DNA from: Spirodela intermedia
Taxonomy: Eukaryota > Streptophyta > Magnoliopsida > Alismatales > Araceae
Direction: 5' to 3'
Length of the DNA stretch: 64,000 nt
Assembly: GCA_902729315.2 (NCBI GenBank)
Contig: LR746265.1
Span: 1,592,892-1,656,891 of the forward strand
In this document: positions 32,469 to 45,660 of the stretch, piece by piece
How the letters are laid out: the number at the start of each line of letters is the position of its first letter
Numbering within the stretch: the stretch's first letter is position 1
Translations under genes and position numbers: made by a program
The notes under the pieces: model-generated
What the model was told of the DNA's origin: nothing
The model's input: only the letters and a program-made list of their open reading frames with translations
Databases searched by the model: none

Positions 32469-33785
32469 GCGAGGCGGCCGCTGCTGCGGCGGAGAGGAGG
32501 AAGGGGAAGCTGGAGAGAAGTCGGTGGCGCGGCAGCAGACGACAGCGGTGGGAACTTGCAGAAAACAGATTGTCTTCTCCGCCGGGGTGGAGCATCTGGG
32601 AGGCGGGCCACCGGTGCACTGCACCTCAGGAACAGCTCTTATAGCTCATCCTTCAATTCGAGTTCGGCCACTTTTTAATTGCAGCCCGCCATTTGACCCG
32701 GGGAATCCACGTCAACGGACCGATTGCGTCTAGATCCACCGGCTCAACTCCGCCTGACTCAAGCTCACAATAGTTCGGCAGGAACACGTTAACTCGAATG
32801 TTTTCACCGAGGGTATCAACGGGACTGGCCGGCCGTCACCGGGACCACACACTGTCCAGCTAAGACTTGGAATATGCTCAAAAAATGGATATTGCTAGTC
32901 TGATCCAGTTCGCCGTAACTAATAATCACAGAGAGAGAGAGACAGACAGACAGACAGAGAGAGGCACTCTATATTTATTTTTAAAATAAAATTCACGTCA
33001 TTTTAATACTTCATATGGTAAAAACTTGGCATATCCCTATATATCACGGTTTACTTTTCCATTTTCTCTAAATTTTCGTTTTTATTATTTAAACTAATAG
33101 GGTATTTTCGAATACACTATTAATGCAAACAATATATTGACGCGCGAATTTATTCTCTGGAGGATATTCTTAAAAACTGTTTGGGAGATCACACCGAGGG
33201 CTTCATTCAGATCCCGATTAGACGATCAAGAACTTCGCTAGGGCCGTGGCGTTGACGCCGTCAGCTGGAGTTGGACCCCATGACAGTGTTGAACTCAGCC
33301 GTGTGAACACTCGCTGTCATAGGCGAAACCAGAGGATGGTGGATTCTATCTCGCATTCGTTGACTTCTTCATGAAAACTTGTATTCATTATTTTAATAGC
33401 ATAGCATAAATGCTCATTGTTTCTAGTCAACTAGTTATAAAATCGATGTGAGAGGAACCCTATTCTTGGAATATTATTTTTCCTAAATAGGGATCGCTTT
33501 TTTAAAAAAGGAGAATATATTTAAAGGCGCAAATTGAGTGAGGTATATGCCAGATTATTTCTTCATGGAGATACAAAAATACTTCAAATAATGAAGAGTT
33601 TATGGAATTCCATGGCCCCTCTAAAATCCTCGAATAATCGGTGAATACTCTCATGATCGATGTGTCTTGGATTCATGCATTCAAACTACCAAACAGCAAC
33701 AACATCAATTTGCTATGCTTGTTAATGTGTATATTGATCCGAAAGGATTTCTTGCGGGAGATCCTCGGAAGAGAGTGAAAGCGGC
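32469..33785. other. Spacer between pseudokinase and DUF547 gene
   Basis: About 1.3 kb. The part next to 32469 is the pseudokinase promoter and leader. A GA/CAGA microsatellite is at about 32932-32963, and the rest is AT-rich without signal. Confidence 0.45.
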
Positions 33786-36755
33786 CTAAATAAAGAAGAG
33801 GTACTGGAAATCATACTTGAAGGGCATCACCTCTACAATCTCCGAGATCTTCCTGCGATTCTGGCTCCTCAAGCACTCCGTGATCGACCTCCTGAGAGTC
33901 CCCGCCGTCGGCAGCTGGCTGCAGATCCACTCCACCAGCGCGGCGGGATCGGCCGAGAAGCTCCCGTTGTTCCTCACCAGCAGCTCCGGAACCACGAGCT
34001 TCCTCGCCTCAGTCACGGCTACCGAGGCCTGCAGGTACTCCAGCTTCGCCTTCTCCAGCTCCGACAATATGCCTTCGGCGGTGTATATCCTCACCTAGGA
34101 CAGACAGATCAGCACTCATCAGCCCTCCCCGACATGGCAGCTCTTCATACAAGGGTTTCCTCTTACGGCGATGTCGACTTTTCTCTTACAGCAGGAGAAG
34201 ATCTGGCCCCACAGGATAATGCGAATGCGATATTGGGTTCTGGGTTCTCACGTCCGTTGGTCCAACCGACCGCTTCGTCTTCTTTCTGCTGAAGGGGGGT
34301 CAGAAAGAAAGTTTAGGGAGAGACAGCAGCTGTAGGCAAAGATAGAAAGCTCACACCTTTTTAGTCTCAGAAGCCAGCCGGAGGATGAGCTGTTCTACTT
34401 CTACAGCCTTCAGCCCGTTGCCTCCGACATTGATCACAGCCTGGGTTAAACCATTGGTGTTTAATGAGCATTCTGCTGGTTAATATCATTGTTTTCTAAA
34501 TGATATAATGCGGGATTTTCGTTTGTGTGTGTTCATACTTTGCTGCCAGGGGCGGGTATCTTTTCAAGTGTAGAAGGCAAGCCGAGTTCAAGAAAACCCT
34601 AAAGAATCCATGGAAACTCTGAATTGATCAACCCCGAACCTTAGAAACGTCCAAGAATTTACATTAGGAAGGACAGACCCTGTCTATATATACCGTACAT
34701 TCATGATGCAAGCGTTGTAAACGTTGAGCCAGAAGGCAAGCTTCTGCCGCCGAGTCAAGAACGTCGGATCAACTTCTCTCAGGTCGTTCATCAAAACCCT
34801 AAAGGAAAATCTTAGAATCTTGTTTGATTTACTCTTGCAAGCAGTGGGAGATTATTGTCGGGAGAGAGCTGACCTCAGTTTTCGCAGGAGAAGTGAACAA
34901 GCAGATAGACCCTTCGAATCCATGGAGCCAGATGTGAATCGAACCATGTGCTTATAAGGTCCGATGTCCCTCGTGATCGAGCCTTCTATCTGGAAGATGC
35001 CGTACGGGTCCTGGCTCGCCGTCTCGCGCTGCATGGCTTGGCCCGACTTAGGGTTTAAGCTGCTTTCCAGATGGATGCTCCTCGAGCCTAGAGACGAGTA
35101 GGTAGATCTACTCATAGAGCTGGATCTCTCCAACTCCGTCGCTCTCGAGGTTCTCGTAATCCTCAAGAAGACGCAGATGAGGCACTTGATGATCCTCTCG
35201 GAGAGCTTGTTGGGCGGCGGGCTCCGACTTTTCTTCTCGGAGGATCTTGGGCTCGGTGATGTCTCTGCTATGGTGGAGCGGACACTCTTCTCTTGTTGTA
35301 GGTTCTGCGACAAACGGACGCAGACCCGTGGGTTCTCATATTCGTACGAAAACCCAAATCGATTAATGATATAACATCAGATAGATGATATGAAACGAAT
35401 GAATTGGTCAGTGGATGGTTATGATTAATGATAAAATATTAATGGTTCGGTCATCACATGGCTCAAATGTGAAATAGGAATATTGGTTGTAAAGAGGATG
35501 GCTAGAACGGCTAATAGAAATCTCGTCAAATAGTAGATGGCTCAAATTGGTGATATCAGATCAATTGAGTGAATGTTAGAAGGCCCACGAGGGTGATATA
35601 GATCATTTGACTGAATAGTATGTGGTTCCAATTGTTGATATAATAAAATTTGACTGGCTAGTAAATGGTTAAAATTAGTGCCACAGGCCTAGTTGATTTG
35701 TCAATAATAAGTTTCAACTAATTGATATAGCATTAATTGATAGGACGATCATGGTAAATTGTGATGTTCATGATTTACAAATAAGTATAAGCTAAATATA
35801 CTCGACTTTAGGATGAAGAAATATAGTCATGTTAGGCATGATTTATTGTTTCAACTACAAGTTGACTTAAGGAGAAAGAAATATATTAATGTTAAGCATG
35901 ATCTATTGTTTCAACTACTAGTCTCGTTGGTACTGCTGAAAACGAGTCTTCAAAGAGAACTTATTATGAGTATATAAATTAAATTATTAGAAAACTTTGC
36001 ACTTCCACATCTAGCCACCAGAGCGTCATCCCAGACTGAATAATAATATTTGCAAACTAATCCGGACACGGAAAAACCCCACTAGAGAGAATGTCCGTGG
36101 AAGACAGGCCAGAGATGCATAGTGCATATTCAATAAATAAAGCTTCTATTTATAGTTTATGATGGCTATTTCTTATGATACTTACATTCCACGGCAGCTG
36201 CCCCGGGGGCTTTTCCTCAGTCAGCCCACCTTTGTTTGTTGCCTTGTCTTGAAGCCCCAGCATGCGAGGACTCTCCTTCTCACTAGGTTCCGCCGAACTA
36301 CTAGCCTTCTCCTTTCTTCTGTAGGCATAGATGTAGTCCCTCCCCGTGGCCTGGTTTACGAAGAACATGGGTCTCGTTTCAATGTCCGGCTTTTTCTTCA
36401 TCGTCGTCGTCGTCGTCTCTTCGTGGTTCACAGCTCGAACTGGAACTGCCGTCGTCGTCCGTGGGTTGACGTATTCGATTTGACCAGTTGTTGAGGTGTT
36501 CGTCAGACCATGATGGATGTTATTGACTTGGTGTTCTAGCCGGACTATCTCTCCTTCCACTATGTCTAGCTCTGCCAGAAGCTCCTTCGTCTGCACAGAC
36601 CACGGAGGAGGGGATCGTAGATAGGGCATCGTACGCATATTTTAAAACAAGGGCATCAATGCGTGTGACCCGAGGTTGCCGAGCCCAGCGTGTGTTTAAA
36701 TCCTTCCACCCCAGGAAAAACTCGTATCTGATCCGGGCCAAGCTTCACCAATCTT

Positions 36756-36792
<37 letters not shown>

Positions 36793-37320
36793 TAGAGAGA
36801 AAAGATAGAGTTGGAAATGTTACCGTATGCGGAAGAAAGGTTGGAATTTCTAGAACGGATCGGGTGGTTTTCTGCAACGCCCGTTCCAGAACTCGGTGAA
36901 CCTCCTCCTCGTGGCCTAGCTTTCTCATGAGGTCTCCCACCTGCCCAGAGATTTTTTATATACGATTCTCGACCAAGGTTTTAAATATGCATTTTTCACA
37001 TGGTTTCATCTTAGATTAAACAAGATGCACAGGCAGGCCAACCCACCTCATCTTCGAGCTCTTGCCTCCTCTGCCGCACACTGATGATGCTCCTCCTCGT
37101 CTGAAACAAAGAAGGACCGAACATGAAGAGAAATATGCCTCCATGCAGAGAAAAAAATCTCCGAAGGTCTCTTCCCCTCTCCCTGCCCCCCCCCCCGGGG
37201 CACCCGTCATCCCTGAGAACTTCCAGCAAGAACCCGTTTGGCCGGGAAGGAAGAAACCAGGCTCACCCTCACAGAGTGCGCCACTACGGCCGTGCCGAGT
37301 CCATGGCTTCCACTCGCCAT
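33786..37320 (-). CDS. DUF547 protein with MIP1-type leucine zipper, ten exons
   Basis: Plant protein with an N-terminal coiled coil (Lzipper-MIP1) and a C-terminal DUF547 domain; molecular role unknown. Exons in transcript order: 37320-37267, 37100-37047, 36940-36824, 36590-36186, 35304-34874, 34798-34699, 34598-34539, 34440-34357, 34288-34190, 34094-33786. They sum to 1713 nt, phases agree at every join, and the product is 570 residues, usual for the family. Coiled-coil words: RRSIISVRQRRQELEDE, LGHEEEVHRVLERAL, ELLAELDIVEGEIVRLEHQV. DUF547 words: DPYGIFQIEGSITRDIG, LTRRQKLAFWLNVYNACIMN, FALSCGARSSPAVRIYTAE. All introns are GT-AG. Exon 1 (MASGSHGLGTAVVAHSVR) is the least certain; the frame stays open upstream. 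Confidence 0.88.
36759..36788. repeat. (GA)n microsatellite in DUF547 intron 3
   Basis: 30 bp GA run followed by imperfect GATAGAGA repeats inside the intron between 36824 and 36590. Confidence 0.95.
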
Positions 37321-38943
37321 CACCGAAAACCTCAGCTTCACTCTGAAACGCCCCCCCGAGCACAGATTTAAACGATGGCGCACGGCGGGGGTGGCGTTGG
37401 CCTGCCGGTCCCTACCAGGCTTAGCGCGGAAGAGATGGAGCCGCCGGGGCCGGTGGGAAGAGGATGGAGCGGAGCTTTCAAAGGGGTCAGTCTTCGGGAG
37501 AGGACCTGATAACCACCACCCCCGTTGGTGGCGGAGGGGCATCGTGGCTTGGCTTGCAGCCGCCGCATGCGGGTCGTGGGCGATTAGGACTAAACGCCGC
37601 ACCCGAATCTTTCGATCCAAACGACGCTTCGTCTCTGATTCGTGCCTCCCTCCTCGTGTAATCCTCTTCCGGAGGGAAACTTCTGCCCGGTGAATTGGGA
37701 ATACGGTCGGTAGAATGAGTTTCTATCAACAGGTGCGTTCAACATTTCGTTTTGATTGGGTCAAATCGAGTTGGTGCGTTAACTACACGCCCAGAAATGG
37801 GAAAAAGATGCGCTTGGGATAGGATCAGAAGGGGTATCAATGGGCTGAGCCTTGCCTGGTCCACCCGGAGGCCTCTAAGACAAGGGTCATATACGCCTTC
37901 TGAACCCCACTATATCCTAGAGAGAGAAAGAGTAGGGAGGGATAATCCATGGTCATATTGCATCTGACTCTACGTTGCCAAGCCCATTGGGTACGTTTGG
38001 TTTAAAGAACATATGGTTTTTCCTAATGATATATCTCCTGATAATTTTTAAAATTCTATAGTATGGTTGACTTTGGGCATATTGTATAATATATTGTTTA
38101 CACTAATATAATATAATATATATATATATATATATTAATTTTGATAGGCGGATCGTGGAGTGTTGTTGAATATAAATTATGATTTTATATTGAGTGTCTT
38201 AACGAACAACTATGATTTTGGATTTTTTATTTTTTCATTTTCGGTTCCTGTTTTAAAATACATTAATTTAGTTTTTTTATGATCTTTTTTCTAAACCTAC
38301 TAAATTCATCACATTTCTTATTTTCATTTAAAAACTCATAAATGAAGATCATTGGCTACATGAAGCATACAGATATTCGTGTATATATAAATAATTAATC
38401 ACATATTTTATAAAAAAATGTGAGCTCTTCTTCAAGGATAAATTAAAATAAATTATAAATAATATGTTTCCAAACATTCAAATGGGCCTGGTTAGTCCAA
38501 AAGCTTGACAATATCCAGTCTCCCCCACTACAGTGGGCTCGCTCGCCCGTGATGAGACCCCCAGTGGGCGTCTGACACGTTTCGGGATCGCAGTCCGTAG
38601 GATCAGCTCACATCGATCCGATCAGGACGAACTGGTTCGTAGGGTCGATCGAGTTGATGATAAACGGGCCAGAAGGTGGGCTGCAGTGGCTTTAGCTCGG
38701 TCCATTGATACATCACCGGGGGTGGCAGAATTGGTGCCACGTGGCTTGTTTGCCGATGGGGCCCACAAACTCGCTTTTATTTATGCATCCTTCTAAACCC
38801 GCCGGGAAGGAGTTATCTATCCATCGTCGATCGGAGCAAAGAGCTCAGCCAAGCGAAGGGCACCCAGCGGCGGAGAGCCTCCGAGCTGGGCACCTGGTTT
38901 GCTAGGGTTTGTCATCCCCCCTCATTGACCGAAGACTCGCGCC
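37321..38943. other. Divergent intergenic region, DUF547 and GET3B
   Basis: About 1.6 kb with the promoters of both genes. The DUF547-proximal 500 bp are GC-rich with overlapping chance frames. The middle is AT-rich with a TA microsatellite (38106-38134). The segment from 38520 to 38943 is GC-rich again and leads into the GET3B start. Confidence 0.5.
38106..38134. repeat. (TA)n microsatellite
   Basis: About 29 bp of TA/ATA repeats between the DUF547 and GET3B genes. Confidence 0.9.
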
Positions 38944-41900
38944 ATGGCTGCCCGCGGGATTCCCTCCATCACCACTTCTCTCTCCGTCTACGGCTTCTCG
39001 GCGACGGATTCGTCTGCAATTGTGGGCTTCGTCTCGAACATAGCCAGGACGGCTGTTCGTTTCCACCAGCGGCGTGCATTTGGAAGTTGCAGCTCTATCT
39101 CCGTCGGTGTTGCCAAGAGGCCGCCCCGTGGGGGTTCGTTCCAAGGTGGCGTCATCGTTGGCCCCTTATCCTCAGTCTATTGATAGATTTTACAGGCAAA
39201 TTCAAAGTACGACAGCAATTGGCTCTGTGGAGATGGTTTTTTTCTTTTCATTTTTCTGATGGTATTTTTAAAGTAGATGGGTAGTTATAGTCCCATGAAT
39301 CGAAAGATCACAGTTGGCCAAATAGCCGTTTGCCGTCAATCCTACCTCTAACTTTTGTCGGACATGAAAAGTGGGTAAGATTTCCATCATCAAAAGCAAT
39401 GGTTTTTTCCGTGAAAATTAAATCACGTGTCCTTGTTTTTGCGCCGCACGCTTGCCGTTTTTTCACAGTTCCACTCATCAAGTTCAATGCCCATCTTTTT
39501 CCCGATAAAGGAAACTTGTGGGGATTCATGTATCGGAAAAATGTGGACAGAAGCGGCCAGAGACAAGAAATTCTTGACGGTGGAGTATAAATATTTTATT
39601 TATGAGAATTCTATAGTTTTAAGTTTTTTTGTGGCAAATGTATCATGTATCACATGAGATCATGAATGCCGCATACCAAAGACAGGTAGTTGAGCTTTAT
39701 CTGTGTATATATTGTTCATGCAGACAAATTTTGTATTAGTATCTGTAGTTGGTGAGTTGCTGATTCTTGCTGACTGCTCTTTTGCTCTTAGGTATCTGGC
39801 AATGTTTTCACGTTTTTTGAGTATCATACTTCATTGAATGCAGAAAAAGTTAATTTAGTAATAATGTTAGAATTCTTCTGAAGGCAATTATACATTGTAA
39901 AATTTTCAGTAAGGTCAGTTGCAAGCCAGGCAGAAAGCGTTGCAGGATTTGAGGACATGATTGCTGGAACCCAGAGAAAGTACTACATGCTGGGTGGGAA
40001 AGGAGGTGTCGGTAAGACAAGTTGTGCTGCTTCCCTTGCAGTCAAGTTTGCAAATAGTGGGCATCCTACCATTGTGGTCTCCACTGATCCTGCACATTCT
40101 TTGAGTGATTCATTTGCACAGGTATGTGCTTATATTTTTGAGATATACTGAATGTGAACCTATTTTTTCTGTTAAAATTACTACTTGATATTTACCTGAT
40201 TTGTCTTTAGGATGTTAGTGGAGGAACGTTGGTACCTGTTGATGGAATGGATTATCCACTCTTTGCCCTCGAGGTATGCGGTGTTAGTTGCTGACATTTA
40301 GTAATTTTCTGTCACCTGCCAGTATGTTTACTTTAGTGTTTAACAAGCACTTGATTATTTCACAGATAAACCCAGAAAAAGCCAGGGAAGAGTTTCGTTC
40401 TGCGAGTCAAACAAGTGGGGGAACAGGTGTCAAGGACTTTATGGACAGCATGGGTCTTGGAATGCTTGCTGAACAGGTAGGAGCTGACACCTGTTATGTT
40501 TTGTCTTTACAGTCTCTCGTATGTACTGTATGTGAATCTTTAAATATTAATAGCATAGGCATATTGTATCCAAGTATGAACGCATACACGAAGAAAGTTC
40601 TCTCTTTGCACGTTTTCTCAGTTACCTTCCTGAGAACTTGGTCAACCCTTTTTCAGATACGAAAATAATTTCATCTTAAATAAAATGTTTCTTATATTTT
40701 TTTCTTGTTAATTAATCATTTTTTTATGTTGTAATTCATCAAGCTAGGAGAATTAAAGCTAGGCGAGTTGCTTGACACACCGCCACCTGGACTGGATGAA
40801 GCTATTGCTATTTCTAAGGCTTGTAATTCTCCTTGTGATTTTTGTTTTCTCTTTCTAAATTGCGATGGTTTACTTCTTTCTTGGATTTTCTGATTTCCTT
40901 TTTCTATTTCACAATGGCTACTGTTTCCTAATATCACTCCTATGTCCAGGTTATGCAATTTGTTGAAGCAGAGGAATATAAAATGTTTAGCCGGATAGTG
41001 TTTGATACTGCTCCTACGGTAAATAAGATATATCTCAACCCTATTTTACATTGTTTAACGTTTCCGAATATTTACTCAAATAATTACTGATTTCTCCCTT
41101 CTTTTTTTTTTGCATTTTTCTAGGGTCATACTCTTCGGCTCTTGTCCTTGCCAGACTTCCTGGATAAGTCCATTGGAAAGATTATGGCGGTATGCATCTC
41201 AAATTTCCCATATTTTTCTAATTCTGCAAAAAAAAAAATTACTGGGCTTCTTGAGTTCTGTATATGTGCGGAAGTTTTGCACAAGCTGCACTTATAAGAA
41301 GTTATCAAACAAGATGCAGTACACCATTACAAACTTTGGTTAGTGAATTAACATTGAGAAAGAGTAATTCAAAATGGAAAATGTAGTAAGCTTTGAGTCA
41401 CAGTGGAATAAGAAAGGATTAATCAAGGTTGATATCACTTTCAGGAATTATAAAGGTACCTATGAAGTTTTCAGTTTAAATGGAATATGAATGCCAACTC
41501 CATCTAACATATTAATAGCTAAAGCATGGTTTTTCTTTTATCAATCCCAACTCAAACCCGATTTGTACCCAACTGAAAATACTAGTGTCTCAAAGGCTTT
41601 TAGTTTAATTTCTTAGAAGCCGTAATTATCTATTTAGGAAACTTATGCTTCAAGAACCCTGTATATCTCATTTATTACCTTAATTAGATTTGAAATTGGC
41701 TACAGTTAGAGTTGGTCATATGATAACTTATTTTTCATATGTGTCGTGTGCTATATTTATGGAGTTCATGATTCATTTGTGTCTCGGTTATGCCACTTTT
41801 ATTAAGTCTCCTATCTCCATATACATCTCGTAACCATGATATATATTCATTTCTTCTCTTTTTCTTTATATAGGTTTTATTTCGATAGACATAATTTTGA

Positions 41901-44644
41901 TAAGTTTTCTCCTCAAGTTAGACTAACTGGAAACTAGCTGATGTTTGCCAACTCAATTATTCTTTATTATGCAGCTGTTAGGTTGCGGCTTTATAACTTC
42001 TTTCATCTTTTTCCTCCATCTAAAGTTCCAATCATGGGAACTGCACAGGCCAAATGTAATTTGGGTTCAACCAAAATCTGACTGTTGAGTTTGGCTTGTC
42101 CAGGCAGGGCTGTTAGATTGTCAGACCTTACTTTACAACTTGACTTTCCATGTACGAAAAAGTATCCTAGTTCTTTGAGCTGACATCGTTCTGGATGGGC
42201 AGTACCCATCTGTGAATAGTAGTGCCAATGCAGTAGGTTTGGACATGGCACAGCTATAATTTTTTGAGCTGAAACCCAACTTGTCTCAACCAGGTTCCTT
42301 TCGATGTTATGATAAGGGCTGCACCTGAGATATTAACTATGTTGTTTGGATTGTGAAGAATGCCGGATTGGCACTGGCTAAACGTTGAAGGATACTGTGG
42401 CTTGTATATCTATATTCTATCTGTTTGGAAACTTGCTTAAATCTCCTGATTTCAGTTTAGAGTACGTATCCCTTTGTAGGCTTTGCTCTGACGATATAGA
42501 TCTTCAAAGATATTACGACAAGGAATTTATTCAATGTGTACGGTGATCCATCACAAATTTAAGCTTTTTTTTTTCGACTTCATTCCGAAGTCTATCTTCA
42601 GCTGGCAGTTATCAGTTCGGCACATCCTTCCATTTTGATGTTTGGGCAGACCTTAGATCTGCAACATGCACTGCAATTGAGAAGTAGCCTTTGTTTCCAA
42701 AGTGATGGTTGATCTGTCAACTTTTTATTCATTTCTGAACACTTCACTTTTGCAGAAATAGCTGTCTGTGATTTCATCTATCTTTTGGATCTCCTAATTT
42801 TCTTAGACTTTTCTCCAGCTGTTGGAGTTACTATTTTGAGAGGGTTTTTAGCATAAACTCATATCCCCATCCGATCATCCTAGCTGAATATCTGGTTGCA
42901 GCAGAGTATTCACGGATGTACCCAGTTTTGAAAGTTTTTTTGTGCTTTGAGTTGGCTAGCCTTACTCTATTTTGTATTAAAATCATGAATGAAGGTAGCT
43001 AAATGGTACCGGGCAGGTGATATACAGGGTATTGTGCCATAATAGCTAGGATAGATCTTATCTGTGACAGTAAACTTCAAATTTTTCATAAACTTTTATG
43101 GTTAAATTTCACATTGATCTGAATGAAATACTAAGTCAAAAAGATCTGACCCATACTCTAATTATTTTGACATATTTGAAATGTCTATCGCCATTTTTCT
43201 TTCCAGGTTCATCTAGTAGTTCATTATAACACTTCAGTGAGAATCGAATTACGTCAGATTACCACTTCGCTGATGTTTCTCTCTTTCCTTTCTTTCCTGT
43301 CTACCCTTCAGCTCAGGAAGAAGATATCCTCTGCAACTTCAGCCATAAAGTCTGTTTTTGGACAGGACGGAGAACGTCAAGATGCTGTAAGTTGTTGTCT
43401 ACTGAAAAATGATGCATTACCGACTGAAATTTCTGTAAATAGCATGTAAATATTTCATTGCTGTAGTCTGACAAGCTGGAGAAGCTAAGGGAGAGGATGA
43501 TAAAAGTACGTGAGCTTTTCCGCGACAAGGACTCAACTGAGTTCATTATTGTGACTATACCAACGGTAACCTATTTCCCCATTTATTTGATTGCTGGTTC
43601 TTTGGTAGATCCGAGTATCTGAAATTTTCGCATTTCGAGTTATGCTTTAGACTTAACCCAGGTCAATCTGGTTTAAGATGGTGTGAAAACCCATGCGAGA
43701 TGAGATTCCCACTTAGATCTTCTATAATGCTGTCGTTTGTTCACCACTTAGATCTAATCAGCGCCAGCCAAAGTCTTGTTCCTTTGTTTATAGCCCTCCT
43801 CATGATTACTAAAGTCAACGTGTTTATACAAGTAATGAAGCAGAATGAATTAGCTGGGCATGGGAGAAAATAGCTCTCCAATGACTTTAAGATACGATAA
43901 ACAGAATCATCCGCAAGTCAACAGATGGGTGGAGCCTCAGTGACGATATCTAGCAATGTTTCTTGGATGGAGAGATGGTTCCTAGAATATCAACTGTGAA
44001 TAGCTCGAATTGCCAGTGAAATATAAGCTGGCTCGCTTCATGTTTTCAAATAGCTTCTTCATTATCTTGCCTCACTGTGTATATTGTCAGGTTAAGGTTG
44101 ACCACCTAATGCTTTTTATTTAGGTCATGGCCGTCAGTGAATCTTCAAGGTTACGCGCCTCACTAAAGAAAGAAAGTGTTCTAGTCAAGAGATTAATTGT
44201 CAACCAGGTTCTACCACCATCTTCATCAGACTGCAAGTTCTGTAACATTAAAAGAAAGGTACAGACTACTTCTCCTGCGCGATGCAGACATTTCAGAATT
44301 TACTGCTCGTTTCTTTCCAAATTTTTGAAACAATTTCTTGCCGTTGACATTTGTATCTAGAACATCCCCTCCTCTCCTAATTCCCTGCAAGTTTGGTCCT
44401 CAGACAAGATGCGATCATCACTTTTCTATTACTATCCATGCTCGATCTGTGAGCTAACAAGACAGGTTGTGCTATGAGTTTTTCATTCTTCCATTCTATT
44501 GTGTAGGATCAAATGCGTGCCTTGGACATGATACTCAATGATTCAGAACTCATGGATTTAAGGATAGTCCAAGCCCCACTGGTTGACGTAGAGATCAGAG
44601 GTGTTCCAGCCCTAAGATTCATGGGCGACATAGTATGGAAGTAA
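38944..44644 (+). CDS. GET3B: GET3B-like ArsA ATPase, probably chloroplast
   Basis: ArsA/GET3 ATPase of the plastid type, which binds tail-anchored or other membrane proteins in an ATP-dependent way. Exons: 38944-39145, 39910-40121, 40211-40273, 40366-40476, 40744-40818, 40950-41018, 41124-41189, 43312-43386, 43467-43565, 44124-44258, 44507-44644. They sum to 1245 nt (414 residues) with consistent phases. Motifs: P-loop GGKGGVGKT, switch [24 protein letters not shown], and the zinc-type CKFC. The first 67 residues are a Ser/Arg-rich transit peptide followed by VRSVA, as in Arabidopsis GET3B. The intron after exon 5 must begin with GC (AAG|GCTTGT) to keep the frame; intron 7 is 2.1 kb. A partial pseudogene copy is at 15.5-16.4 kb. 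Confidence 0.95.
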
Positions 44645-45660
44645 ATAACACTTTGGACGGTACCAAAAGCAACTGGGTCAAAATTTTCCAGAGAGGCCCG
44701 TTGGTGGTTTTCAGGTACCCGTACCAACCAATGCGCCCAGTTGGTGAGATTCTCATGAACGATGGTCACCCCCTTCGTACCAGCTTCCACAGGAGCTGTT
44801 CACCAACGAGCTCCAAGCAGCAAATTTTCCCTGAAAAGAAACAAAAGATGAAGAGCTCTCCTGACCCAGGTTGTGGTTATACTTTTCAAAAACTTTCTCT
44901 ACCGCGTGTTTCCCTTCAGAAGAAATGCACGATTGGGGAAAATAGGTGATCTGTGATGAAAATCTGGAGCTTTCCTGGCTCCGTGATTACTTGTGATCAT
45001 TGATGATATTATGATATCTCATTATTCAATATCAGCATTCCAGAACCTTATTTAACGAAGAAGTGTCTGCACTGTGGGTGAAACCTTCTCCTGAATAAAA
45101 CACCACCCACTTATCTGAAGCTTTGGTGATAGACAAGGGGCCGAATTCTGAGATTACTCAGATGGAGCGCTCAAAATGCTTGCCTATACAGGGCGTCACA
45201 GGGTTCAATGGTTTATTTGTTTATCATGATTTCGAACGGCTCAAGGGGGAGACATGGAACACGTTATGATGTGTTGTAACAGCAGCTAAGAATATCTAGA
45301 CCTTGACATCCTTACCAGGAAGAAGAGAGGGATTTGAAGAAGCCCGAGGAGCCCTCAGTCCGTCGTCCAGCAGCAAGAGCCCTACCCCACTAGACCCCTC
45401 CCCACAGCAGCCTTCTCCAAACCCACTGGACTGTTTTCAGAGATTTTCTCCAAAGGGGGCTCACGAAAAAGCCCCCAGCAGCCACCCAATAGCTAGTAAA
45501 ATTTGAGCACCTTCACGCAGGTGACACACCACACATGCCAGGCTTCCAAGTTTTTCACAGTGCTTGAAAGAAATCAGAGAGTACGGGATTGAAAGCCATG
45601 AAAGAGATAAAAAGGATCATCAACAAGCCCAGTGGGAACTCACCCCTCCAAGATGGGACC
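44645..45660. other. Convergent spacer between GET3B and translin
   Basis: About 1 kb between two stop codons on opposite strands. It should hold both 3' UTRs. A frame of about 100 codons just after the GET3B stop has no domain. Confidence 0.5.

Noticed and set aside
37207-37620. Long N-terminal extension of the DUF547 frame (about 100 residues)
   Set aside because: The frame is open, but the translation is Arg/Pro-rich and unlike family members; the start at 37320 gives a usual short first exon.
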